From NCBI GenBank assembly GCA_900762355.1, contig CAAFGE010000045.1, positions 1-42,549 on the forward strand: DNA of 42,549 nt, in the 5' to 3' direction. Of this stretch, positions 1 to 7,455 are shown in pieces. The position numbers and the translations under genes were made by a program. This stretch comes from an uncultured Collinsella sp. (lineage in GTDB: Bacteria; Actinomycetota; Coriobacteriia; Coriobacteriales; Coriobacteriaceae). The notes under the pieces are model-generated. The model made no database searches. It worked only from the letters and a program-made list of their open reading frames with translations, and was not told the origin of the DNA. Position 1 is the first letter of the stretch. Each line of letters begins with the position of its first letter.

Positions 1-2
1 AC

Positions 3-683
3 CTGTGGGCGGCGGCGCGCGACGCGGCGCTCGACATGGAGCGCGCGATCGAGGCGTCCCTGGAGGAGAACTGCCCCGCGCTGCTGGCGATGTACGGGTG
101 CGGGCCCGTGAGCGCGGCCAAGCTCGCGGTCGCGGCCGGGGACAACCCGGGCAGGCTGCGCTCCGAGGCGTCGTTCGCGGCGATATGCGGGGCCTGCCCC
201 ATCCCCGCCTCGAGCGGCAAGACCGTGAGGCACAGGCTCAACAGGGGCGGCGACCGGCAGGCGAACAGCGCGCTGCACGAGATCGCGAGGCAGAGGGTCA
301 TGCGCGACCCCGAGACCGCCGAGTACGCCGAGAGGGCCAGGGGGCGGGGAAAGAGCGACAGGGAGGTCATGAGGTGCCTCAAGCGCTACGTGGCCAGGGA
401 GGCGTACCGGGCGCTGATGCGCCCGCACGAGATCAGGAGGCCCGAGGACGCCTCGGAGCTCGTGGCGGCCAGGCGCGCGGCGAAGGTCAGCCAGGTGAGG
501 GCGGCGTCCATACTGGGCACCAGCGAGAAGTACATCTCGATGCTGGAGAGGGGCCAAAGGGAGCTCAAGCCCATAAGGAGGGCCTACGAGGCATGGGTCG
601 AGGCCGGACTTCCGCTCGATTGGGACAGGCAAGCCTTCGAGGCCGAGCGCAAAATGGATTCTAAAAAACACCTTGCCAAATAG
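3..683 (+). CDS. IS110-family transposase, C-terminal part, with extra XRE-type HTH tail (5' partial)
   Basis: The frame is open from base 3 through the window edge, so the N-terminal RuvC-like DEDD catalytic domain lies outside. Counting from the first internal Met (base 36), residues 15-130 match the Transposase_20 (IS110/IS116/IS902) domain: a GCGP helix-hairpin motif, a GACP..ASSGK segment and an RGGDRQAN..L helix. Residues about 140-185 form a separate helix-turn-helix of the XRE/HTH_3 kind (VAARRAAKVSQ, then a recognition helix followed by LERGQREL). That tail is not part of the usual IS110 architecture. The C-terminal end is Lys-rich and stops with TAG. IS110 enzymes act with a structured non-coding (bridge) RNA encoded at one element end; none could be identified here. 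It is not in an operon with the minus-strand opp genes. Family call is firm; whether the element is intact cannot be seen. Confidence 0.85.
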   Translation: MWAAARDAALDMERAIEASLEENCPALLAMYGCGPVSAAKLAVAAGDNPGRLRSEASFAAICGACPIPASSGKTVRHRLNRGGDRQANSALHEIARQRVMRDPETAEYAERARGRGKSDREVMRCLKRYVAREAYRALMRPHEIRRPEDASELVAARRAAKVSQVRAASILGTSEKYISMLERGQRELKPIRRAYEAWVEAGLPLDWDRQAFEAERKMDSKKHLAK

Positions 684-695
684 GAGCGTCAGCAC

Positions 696-742
696 GAAGC
701 CCCCTTATCCGCAGCTCCAGAGGAGCAGGATAAGGGGGCTTC
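696..742 (-). terminator. Strong hairpin between IS110 transposase and oppF
   Basis: A perfect 15-bp inverted repeat (696-710 with 728-742, AGCCCCCTTATCC type) encloses a second 5-bp stem (714-718 with 722-726) with a 3-nt loop. It lies about 55 nt beyond the oppF stop and 12 nt beyond the transposase stop, so it could end both transcripts. Neither side has a clear U-run, which makes a classical intrinsic terminator uncertain. It could instead be part of the insertion element's right end. Confidence 0.45.
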
Positions 743-799
743 AAGTGCGAGGACGTTCTAAAAACTAAGTCCAGCACGGGCCCGGACGATAACAACCGG

Positions 800-1828
800 C
801 TACAGGTCGATGTGCGATTCCTTGATCGGGAACGGCTCCGCGAAGTGACAGGCGCAGCAGTGGCCCGGGGCAACTTCCTTAAACTCAGGAAGCTTCTCGG
901 AGCAGATGCCCTGCGCGATCGGGCAGCGCGTGTGGAAACGGCAGCCGGTCGGCGGATCCAGCGGCGACGGCGGGTCGCCAGCGAGGATGATGCGTTTGCG
1001 GGTCTTCTGGATATCCGGATCGGGCACCGGCACGGCAGACAGCAGCGACTGCGTGTACGGATGGTGAGGCTCGCTATAGAGCGTCTTCCAATCCGAAACC
1101 TCGACCATCTTACCCAGATACATAACGGCAACGCGATCGGAGATGTGCTGCACGACGGACAGGTCGTGGGCGATAAAGAGATACGCCGTACCAAACTTGT
1201 CCTGCAGTTCCTTAAGCAGGTTCAGAACCTGGGCCTGAATGGAAACATCCAGAGCGGATACCGGCTCGTCACAGATAATCAGCTTGGGCTTCAGCGCAAA
1301 AGCGCGGGCGATGCCGACACGCTGACGCTGGCCGCCCGAGAACTCATGCGGATAGCGGTTGATGTGCTCGGGGTTCAGACCGACGACATCCAGCAGCTCA
1401 CGGACGCGCTCGATACGCTCTTCCTTGGTGCCCACACCATGAATGGTCATGGGCTCGGAGACGATCTCACCAATCGTCATACGAGGGTTGAGCGAAGCAT
1501 AAGGATCCTGGAAGATAAACTGCATCTCACGACGCATGTCCTTGATCTCATGCTTGCTCATCTCGGCAACATCTTTGCCCTGGAAGAACACCTTACCTGC
1601 CGTCGGCTTGGTCAGACGCATGATGGTGCGGCCCGTGGTGGACTTACCGCAACCAGACTCGCCGACCAGGCCAAAGGTCTCGCCCGGATAAATCTCGAAC
1701 GAAATGTCATTCACAGCAGAGACGACACGCTTAGAGAAGCGCTTGGCGAACATGCCGGACTCTGCGGGGAACTCCTTAGAAAGGTGCTCGACCTTCAGCA
1801 GCGGAGTGCGCTCGTTATTGTCTGCCAT
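800..1828 (-). CDS. oppF: Oligopeptide ABC transporter ATP-binding protein OppF
   Basis: Cytoplasmic ATPase of a peptide importer, 342 aa, normal for OppF/DppF. Walker A GESGCGKS is at 56-63, the Q-loop is in FQDP near 107, the signature SGGQRQ starts at 164, Walker B ICDEP is near 185-189 and the switch His is about 221. The C-terminal oligopeptide-transporter domain keeps a Cys pattern (about C296, C302, C309 and a CCAC cluster at 324-327) of the kind linked to an iron-sulphur site in OppD-type proteins. The ATG follows the oppD stop directly (TAAATG), implying translational coupling; a GGAGG site lies inside the end of oppD. Last gene of the operon oppA-B-C-D-F. Confidence 0.93.
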   Translation of the reverse strand: MADNNERTPLLKVEHLSKEFPAESGMFAKRFSKRVVSAVNDISFEIYPGETFGLVGESGCGKSTTGRTIMRLTKPTAGKVFFQGKDVAEMSKHEIKDMRREMQFIFQDPYASLNPRMTIGEIVSEPMTIHGVGTKEERIERVRELLDVVGLNPEHINRYPHEFSGGQRQRVGIARAFALKPKLIICDEPVSALDVSIQAQVLNLLKELQDKFGTAYLFIAHDLSVVQHISDRVAVMYLGKMVEVSDWKTLYSEPHHPYTQSLLSAVPVPDPDIQKTRKRIILAGDPPSPLDPPTGCRFHTRCPIAQGICSEKLPEFKEVAPGHCCACHFAEPFPIKESHIDL

Positions 1829-2920
1829 TTACGCCTCGCCTCCCTTCTTGGAATCTTTGCGCGTGCGGGACGTCTCGGGGGCGTTCTTGAGGAACTCGGG
1901 GTCACCGGAATAATGGCACGCAGAATAGTGACCGGACTCGGTGACAACGCGCTCGGGGCGCTGCTTGCGGCACTTGTCCGTCGCATAGGGGCAACGAGGA
2001 GAGAATACGCAGCCCTCAGGCAAGTTCATGAGCGAAGGCGGGTTGCCGTGAATCGGCGTCAGCGGCTTCTTCTCCTCGATGGCCTGCTCCGGGATGGAGC
2101 GGATAAGGCCCCAGGTGTAGGGGTGGCGGCTCTCGTAGAAGATTTCCTCGGCAGTACCGAACTCGACGGGACGGCCGGCGTACATAACCATGATTTTGTC
2201 GGCCATATCGGCGACAACGCCCAGGTCATGGGTAATCATGATAATGGCGTTGCCGTTCTTCTGCTGCATCTCCTGCATGAGCTCGATAATCTGAGCCTGA
2301 ATGGTAACGTCCAGAGCCGTCGTGGGCTCGTCGGCAATCAGGATATCGGGATCGCAGGCAAGGGCCATAGCAATCATGACGCGCTGACGCATACCGCCGG
2401 AGAACTGGTGCGGATACTCATTGACGCGCTTCTCGGGCTCGGGGATACCCACGAGGTCCAAAAGCTCGGTGGCGCGCTTGAGCGCCTCCTGCTTGGAGTA
2501 GCCACGGTGCAGACGAAGGCCCTCGCCCACCTGCTTGCCGATCTTATAGACCGGGTTCAAGGAGGTCATAGGATCCTGGAAGATCATCGCGATATCGTTA
2601 CCGCGAATGTGCTGCATCTCTTCCTCGGTCATCTCGAGGATAGAACGACCGCGATAGCGAACGTCGCCGCCCTCAATCTTTCCCGGAGGCATCGAGATAA
2701 GACCCATGATGGTCATGGCGGTCACGGACTTACCGGAGCCGGACTCACCGACGACACCCAGGGTCTCGCCGCGATCGAGCGTGTAGGAAACACCGTCGAC
2801 AGCGCGAACGACGCCATCCTCGGTGTGGAAATACATCTTAAGGTCATCGACCTCGAGCAGATGCTGGCCCTCGGGAACCGGCTGGTCCTTCAGGTCCACA
2901 TAGTTCTTATTCTTCTTCAT
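1829..2920 (-). CDS. oppD: Oligopeptide ABC transporter ATP-binding protein OppD
   Basis: Second ATPase of the peptide importer, 363 aa. Walker A GESGSGKS at 58-65, Q-loop FQDP near 115, signature SGGMRQ at 174-179 (the M variant is typical of OppD/DppD), Walker B LIADEP at 194-199, switch His near 231. The C-terminal oligo_HPY region has Cys at about 304, 310, 317 and 336 in a CxFxPRCPxAxxxC arrangement. It pairs with OppF to form the ATPase heterodimer under OppB/OppC. It starts 2 nt after the oppC stop (TAAGGATG), so the genes are coupled. Confidence 0.93.
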   Translation of the reverse strand: MKKNKNYVDLKDQPVPEGQHLLEVDDLKMYFHTEDGVVRAVDGVSYTLDRGETLGVVGESGSGKSVTAMTIMGLISMPPGKIEGGDVRYRGRSILEMTEEEMQHIRGNDIAMIFQDPMTSLNPVYKIGKQVGEGLRLHRGYSKQEALKRATELLDLVGIPEPEKRVNEYPHQFSGGMRQRVMIAMALACDPDILIADEPTTALDVTIQAQIIELMQEMQQKNGNAIIMITHDLGVVADMADKIMVMYAGRPVEFGTAEEIFYESRHPYTWGLIRSIPEQAIEEKKPLTPIHGNPPSLMNLPEGCVFSPRCPYATDKCRKQRPERVVTESGHYSACHYSGDPEFLKNAPETSRTRKDSKKGGEA

Positions 2921-2922
2921 CC

Positions 2923-3858
2923 TTATGCGTCCTTCATCTTGACGTCGAGGGCGTCACGCAGACCGTCACCCAGCAGGGTGAAGGCGAGCACCGTCGAGAG
3001 AATTGCCAGACCGGGCATGATCATCATCCAGGGAGCAGTCAGAAGATACTGCTGACCGTCCTGAATCATGGAGCCCCACGAAGGCGTAGGCGGAATAACG
3101 CCCATGCCGAGGAAGGACAGAGCGGACTCGGTCAAAATGGCACCACCAATGTTCATGGTCGCGTAGACCACGATGGAGGCAACGGAGTTCGGGAAGATGT
3201 GACGCACGACGATACGAGCATCGGATGCACCCATCGCGCGCGCAGCGTCAACATAGTCGTTTTCCTTGACCGTCAGGATCGCGGATCGGAAGACGCGTGC
3301 AATAGAAGGCCAGCCGAGAATACCGATGGCGATAAAGACATTCTGAAGACCACGGCCGATAACGGCGATCATGGCGACGACGAACAGCACGTACGGGAAC
3401 GCTAGGAAGATATCCGCAAAGCGCATGATGATCGTATCCCAAATTCCGCCGTAGAAACCGGCCAGAGCACCCATGACCAATCCGATCACCGTGGAGATGG
3501 CGGTGGCCATAATGCCGACGGACAGCGAAACGCGTGCACCGTAGATAACGCGGACGAGAATGTCGCGACCAAGGGCGTCGGTACCAAACGGATGCTCGGC
3601 ACACGGAGCCAGCAACGAAGTCTCGGCCATGGTAGTCGAGTCGGAAGCCGTCGGCGACCCGAGCCAGGGCTTAGCCCACAGGTCGGCGGTCAGGGCAACC
3701 ACAACGACGATGATGATCCAGCAAACACCGATAACGGCGAGCTTGTTCTTACGAAGACGCTTAAAAGCGTCGCCCCACATCGTGCGGGACTTAGCGGGAG
3801 CAGATGCGGCCTTAGTGGCGGTAGCCTGCCCCTGAGACTGAGAATCAGTTTCCTGCAT
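2923..3858 (-). CDS. oppC: Oligopeptide ABC transporter permease OppC
   Basis: Membrane permease of the BPD_transp_1/DppC family, 311 aa. A cytoplasmic N-terminal tail (about 35 residues, Ala/Thr/Ser/Lys rich) precedes the first membrane helix (AVIGVCWIIIVVVVAL). The periplasmic segment containing FGTDALGRDILVRVIYGARVS is the DppC/OppC hallmark, and the EAA coupling loop (VDAARAMGASDARIVVRHIFPNS) is present. Five to six membrane segments are evident. A good ribosome site (AAGGGAGGT, 7 nt before ATG) lies in the 14-nt gap after oppB. Confidence 0.92.
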   Translation of the reverse strand: MQETDSQSQGQATATKAASAPAKSRTMWGDAFKRLRKNKLAVIGVCWIIIVVVVALTADLWAKPWLGSPTASDSTTMAETSLLAPCAEHPFGTDALGRDILVRVIYGARVSLSVGIMATAISTVIGLVMGALAGFYGGIWDTIIMRFADIFLAFPYVLFVVAMIAVIGRGLQNVFIAIGILGWPSIARVFRSAILTVKENDYVDAARAMGASDARIVVRHIFPNSVASIVVYATMNIGGAILTESALSFLGMGVIPPTPSWGSMIQDGQQYLLTAPWMMIMPGLAILSTVLAFTLLGDGLRDALDVKMKDA

Positions 3859-3872
3859 GAGACGTACCTCCC

Positions 3873-4910
3873 TTAGGCCTTATCCGACGGACCGCCAAGG
3901 CGGATGCGCGGGTCGAGGAATGCATAGCTAATGTCGACGAGCAGGTTGATCACCATAACGACGACAACGATGAGCGTAACGCCGCCCATAACGATAGGCC
4001 AGTCACGCATGCTGATGGCGCGGTAGACCTCAGAGCCGATACCGGGCCAGTTAAAGACCGTCTCGGTCAGGATGGCGCCCGAAAGCATGCCACCGAAGTC
4101 GACACCAATATAGGTAACGACGGGGATGAGTGCATTCTTAAGCGCATGCTTGATGATGATCGCGCGATTGGAGAGACCCTTAGCCTTTGCCGTGCGGATG
4201 TAATCCTGGTTCATGACGTCGAGCAGCTGCGAGCGCATGATGCGGGCAGCATAGGCGGTCGAAACCGAAGCCAGCGTAATGGTCGGAAGCACATAGTGCA
4301 TCCAATCCTGATACTGAGAGCTGGCACCGCCGGCACCCGAAATCGGCATGGAGAAAGCGCCGCCGGTGGCATCCTTAAGGATGACGCCAAAGAACAGCTG
4401 CAGCAGCATACCGAGCCAGAAGGCAGGAACGGCAACGAGGATCGACGTGGTCAGCGTTACCAAAATATCCCAGAAGGAGTAACGCTTTACTGCCGAAATG
4501 ATACCCGCACCGATACCCATGATTGCCTCGAGCACGATGGCGCACGCGGCGAGTTTAACCGTATACGGATACTTCTGAGCAAAGATTTCCGCAACCGGCA
4601 GCTTGCGCTGATACGAATTGCCCAGATCGCCATGAAGCAGACCATTCATGTAATTCAAGTATTGGTCCACAAGCGACGTTGGAACGGGATCGCCGTTCTC
4701 GTCAAGGATCGCGTTGCCGTCCTCGTCCGCCTGGACCAGGTGATAGCGCACGCGAAGTTGAAGCTCCACCTCGGGGGACAGAGCCTTGTCTCCACCGATC
4801 AGCTTGATCGGATCTCCCGGCACGATGTTCTGGAGGGCGAACAGAATCAGCGTAACGCCCAAAAATACCGGGATGAACTGAAGCACACGTTTAACGATGT
4901 ACTTACCCAT
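3873..4910 (-). CDS. oppB: Oligopeptide ABC transporter permease OppB
   Basis: Permease partner of OppC, 345 aa. It begins with the typical DppB N-terminus (GKYIVKRVLQFIPVFLGVTLILF) and the IVPGDP motif. It has a periplasmic loop of about 60 residues, a HGDLGNSYQ segment, and the EAA loop (YIRTAKAKGLSNRAIIIKHALKN) near residues 240-265, ending with NLLVDISYAFLDPRIR. An insertion around 85-105 (EDGNAILDENGDPVP) is rich in acidic residues and faces outward by topology. AGGGGAG lies 4 nt upstream of the ATG. It is separated from oppA by 156 nt holding a hairpin. Confidence 0.93.
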   Translation of the reverse strand: MGKYIVKRVLQFIPVFLGVTLILFALQNIVPGDPIKLIGGDKALSPEVELQLRVRYHLVQADEDGNAILDENGDPVPTSLVDQYLNYMNGLLHGDLGNSYQRKLPVAEIFAQKYPYTVKLAACAIVLEAIMGIGAGIISAVKRYSFWDILVTLTTSILVAVPAFWLGMLLQLFFGVILKDATGGAFSMPISGAGGASSQYQDWMHYVLPTITLASVSTAYAARIMRSQLLDVMNQDYIRTAKAKGLSNRAIIIKHALKNALIPVVTYIGVDFGGMLSGAILTETVFNWPGIGSEVYRAISMRDWPIVMGGVTLIVVVVMVINLLVDISYAFLDPRIRLGGPSDKA

Positions 4911-4940
4911 ACCACTCCCCTATCTAGGGATTAACCTAAA

Positions 4941-4970
4941 TGGGATGCCGATCGCCAGACCGGCATCCCA
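4941..4970 (-). terminator. Intercistronic hairpin between oppA and oppB
   Basis: A perfect 10-bp inverted repeat (TGGGATGCCG with CGGCATCCCA) encloses a 10-nt loop, 97 nt past the oppA stop and 31 nt before oppB. No U-run follows on the minus strand. This fits a partial terminator or 3'-stabilising stem that would keep oppA mRNA in excess over the membrane subunits, as in many binding-protein operons. The regulatory role is inference. Confidence 0.55.
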
Positions 4971-5066
4971 AAATTACCATCAGCCAGTTTACCCCAGGTT
5001 AGGGAGAACTGTATGTTTCCCATGAGGTCTACGTAAATACTTGACCCTCACGGAAGCTGCAAACTC

Positions 5067-6743
5067 TTAGGCGAGCTCGGCGGTACCCAGCTCGGCGTGC
5101 TTCTGCGGATCAACGTAGAGGTACTTGACGCGGTCGGAGCCAGCGATGGTGTGCGTGTAGAACATCACCGGGATGACCGGGCAGTCGGCAGCGACCATTG
5201 CGTCGGCCTCCTGCATCTTAGCGACGCGCTCTTCGTCGTCAACCGTGGTACGGGCCTCGTCGACCTTGGCGTCGAACTCGGGGTTGTTGTAACCAGAGCG
5301 GTTGTCGCCACCGAGGGAGTCGGAGTGGAACAGCGGATACAGGAAGTTGTCCATGATCGGGTAGTCGGCAATCCAGCCCAGACGACCGAACTGATAGTTG
5401 AAGTTCTGGTACTGCTCGAGCAGCGCAGACCACTCAGGAGTATCGGAGACGGCGGTAACGCCGACCTTGGCGAGGTCGCCGATGATGGACTCCATGATCT
5501 CCTTGTGGCCACCGTCCTGGTTGTAGGAAAGGGTCACGTTAATGCCACGATCGCCGTTAGCGCCAGCGGGAGCAACCTTGTCGAGGTACTCGTTAGCCTT
5601 GTCGACGTCGTAGGCGCAGAACTCCCATGCGCCCTCCTTGTAGCCATCGATGCCCGGAGGAACAATGCCGTCGGCGGGGGTACGGGTACCCTTGAAGATG
5701 GTCTTGCAGATGGCCTCACGGTTAATGGCCAGGGAGATACCCCTGCGCAGGTCGGCGTTGTTGAACGGCTCGGCCGTGGTGTTGCAGGTCAGGTAGTAGG
5801 TGGAAGGCTCGGCGCCGAGCAGCATGCGCTCGCCGTCGCCCATGGTGTAGCCGTCCTTGGACACGCCGCGATCCTTCTTGGCAGCGTCGATCTGAGCAAC
5901 GGGAACGTCGCAGATGTCAAGGTTACCGGCCTGGAACTCCTTGTAGGCGGTCTCCACGTCCTTGATGACCTGGAAGTGGATGCCATCGATCTTGGCCTTG
6001 TCGCCATAGTAATCGTCGAACTTCTTGAGGTTGATCTCCTGACCATCCTCCCACTTGCCGTCCATCATGAACGGGCCGTTACCGATCGGGGCAAGGTAGA
6101 AGCTCTTAACATCGGACTCGGCGCACTCGGGAACCGGGGACAGAGCCGGGTGAGAGGCGACGAAGGGGAAGTCGGCGTAAGCGGAAGACAGCTTAACGAC
6201 GAGGGTCTCATCGTCGGGGCAAGTAACACCGCTGAGCTCGGTAGCGTTACCGGCAAGTAGATCGTCATAGCCCTCGACCATGGAAAGGTGATAGGAGACC
6301 TCGGAAGGACCGTACTCGGTAGCGATGGCCGACTTGGTGTTGACCAGACGCTCCCAAGCGAGCTTGAAGGACTTGGAGGTAACGTCGTCACCGTTGTGGA
6401 ACTTGGCCTTCTTGATCTTGAAGGTGAACTCGGTGGCGTCGTCGTTGGCCTCGAAGGACTCGCAAGCCAGCGGGACGATCTTGCCCTTCTCGGCGTCGTA
6501 AGAGGTCAGAGCATCAAACAGTTGGTACTCGACCTGAGTGCCCTGATCCTCCTGGACGTTGTAGGGGTCGATGCAGACCGGGTTGTTGATGTAGAAGTTC
6601 AGCGTCGAACCGGACTCAGAACCGGAAGCGTCGCCGCCCTTCTTGCCGCATGCGGCAAGAAAAGCCATGGAGCTCGCAGCAAGGGTACCGCCGACAAAGG
6701 CGCGACGACCCATAACGGGCTGGTGGAACATAGAATCAGCCAT
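5067..6743 (-). CDS. oppA: Oligopeptide-binding lipoprotein OppA (SBP_bac_5)
   Basis: Extracytoplasmic peptide-binding lipoprotein, 558 aa from the chosen start. The frame is open 48 nt further upstream, but the ATG at 6743 has a near-perfect AAGGAGG five bases before it. Residues 11-30 hold a twin-arginine-like GRRAFVGG followed by a hydrophobic stretch and the lipobox LAAC, so the mature protein probably starts at that Cys and is lipid-anchored. A GSESGS linker follows. Family 5 landmarks include the FHNGDDVTS segment (FxDGxxxTAxD class) and the WIADYPIMDNFLYPLFHS region near the C-terminus that shapes the peptide pocket. First gene of the opp operon. Confidence 0.93.
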   Translation of the reverse strand: MADSMFHQPVMGRRAFVGGTLAASSMAFLAACGKKGGDASGSESGSTLNFYINNPVCIDPYNVQEDQGTQVEYQLFDALTSYDAEKGKIVPLACESFEANDDATEFTFKIKKAKFHNGDDVTSKSFKLAWERLVNTKSAIATEYGPSEVSYHLSMVEGYDDLLAGNATELSGVTCPDDETLVVKLSSAYADFPFVASHPALSPVPECAESDVKSFYLAPIGNGPFMMDGKWEDGQEINLKKFDDYYGDKAKIDGIHFQVIKDVETAYKEFQAGNLDICDVPVAQIDAAKKDRGVSKDGYTMGDGERMLLGAEPSTYYLTCNTTAEPFNNADLRRGISLAINREAICKTIFKGTRTPADGIVPPGIDGYKEGAWEFCAYDVDKANEYLDKVAPAGANGDRGINVTLSYNQDGGHKEIMESIIGDLAKVGVTAVSDTPEWSALLEQYQNFNYQFGRLGWIADYPIMDNFLYPLFHSDSLGGDNRSGYNNPEFDAKVDEARTTVDDEERVAKMQEADAMVAADCPVIPVMFYTHTIAGSDRVKYLYVDPQKHAELGTAELA

Positions 6744-6842
6744 GCCATCCTCCTTATGAGATAGGACAAAGAAATGTTCAGTCGGACACATGTCGAGACA
6801 ATCCGATCCGAACCATCAAAACGCCGCCCGCTGCTATGGCTG

Positions 6843-6871
6843 GTTATGCACAACAGGCCAACGTTTTGCAA
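6843..6871 (-). promoter_or_regulatory. Candidate oppA promoter containing an AAAACGTT element
   Basis: On the minus strand TTGCAA is followed after 17 nt by CATAAC, giving a plausible -35/-10 pair about 100 nt upstream of oppA. The spacer begins with AACGTT, making the overlapping string AAAACGTT that recurs upstream of gap and of the sialic-acid module. A LacI-type repressor sitting in the spacer would fit, but no regulator gene is nearby. The rest of 6744-7036 contains the secG terminator and nothing else recognisable. Confidence 0.35.
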
Positions 6872-6984
6872 TACAGTAGCGCATTTTATTCACGATTTGG
6901 GGCTAATTCCGGTTAACGGTCGAGAATTTCTTTAGTTGGGCGAAGTATGTGGGGATATTTTGACTCTGTTACAAGTCTGTAAAC

Positions 6985-7014
6985 AAAAAGGGTCCCGCAC
7001 GTGCGGGACCCTTT
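6985..7014 (-). terminator. Intrinsic terminator of secG
   Basis: A 14-bp perfect palindromic stem (AAAGGGTCCCGCAC and its complement, 6987-7014) is followed on the minus strand by TTTTTG. It sits 22 nt after the secG stop and isolates the glycolytic/secG transcript from oppA. Confidence 0.85.
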
Positions 7015-7036
7015 ACAAACGTATATACGCCGATGC

Positions 7037-7291
7037 TTAGTAGCCGACGATGCCCTGCGGGAAGAAGAACATGCACAGAACGACACACACGGCAAATACG
7101 ACAGCCATGATGACGGTCAGGCGATCGAGGTTCTGCTCCATGACGCCCGTGGCAGAGCTGGAGTTATACAGCGAGCTAGCGATCATATCCGAAACGCCGG
7201 TGCCCTTACCGGAATGCATCAGGACGAGAATCGTCAACGCCACGGCAGAGACAGCCCAAACGACAAACAGAAGAATCTGAAACGGACCCAT
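7037..7291 (-). CDS. secG: Preprotein translocase subunit SecG
   Basis: Small membrane component of the SecYEG channel, 84 aa, the usual size. Two membrane helices (ILLFVVWAVSAVALTILVLM at 6-25 and the segment around 58-78) flank a conserved cytoplasmic loop, HSGKGTGVSDMIASS, that marks SecG. AAGGAG lies 7 nt before the ATG. Placement after gap/pgk/tpiA is the classic position of secG in Gram-positive bacteria. Here gpmI and a terminator separate it from the glycolytic genes, so it probably has its own promoter in 7292-7395. Confidence 0.92.
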   Translation of the reverse strand: MGPFQILLFVVWAVSAVALTILVLMHSGKGTGVSDMIASSLYNSSSATGVMEQNLDRLTVIMAVVFAVCVVLCMFFFPQGIVGY

Positions 7292-7395
7292 AGATAAGCT
7301 CCTTAATAGAACAATTCAAACTCCAGTACTGTACCACAACCCCCAGCACTCCCCCACCTGCCATTTGGGGACGGGGTAGAAATGGCAGAAATACC

Positions 7396-7430
7396 AAAAA
7401 GGGGGTTGTCCGGTTGCGGACAACCCCCTT
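7396..7430 (-). terminator. Intrinsic terminator of the pgk-tpiA-gpmI operon
   Basis: A perfect 14-bp stem (7399-7412 with 7417-7430, AAGGGGGTTGTCCG) with a 4-nt loop is followed on the minus strand by five U. It lies 25 nt after the gpmI stop. Confidence 0.88.
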
Positions 7431-7455
7431 ACTAGAAAACGGTATTTGTTTTCTA

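Noticed and set aside
812..3055. 747-aa plus-strand open frame across oppF and oppD
   Set aside because: It runs antisense to two well-conserved ATPases, has no ribosome site or recognisable domain, and its composition follows from the high-GC codon use of the opposite strand.
6913..7095. 60-aa minus-strand open frame across the secG 3' end
   Set aside because: It overlaps the secG coding region and its terminator and has no ribosome site.
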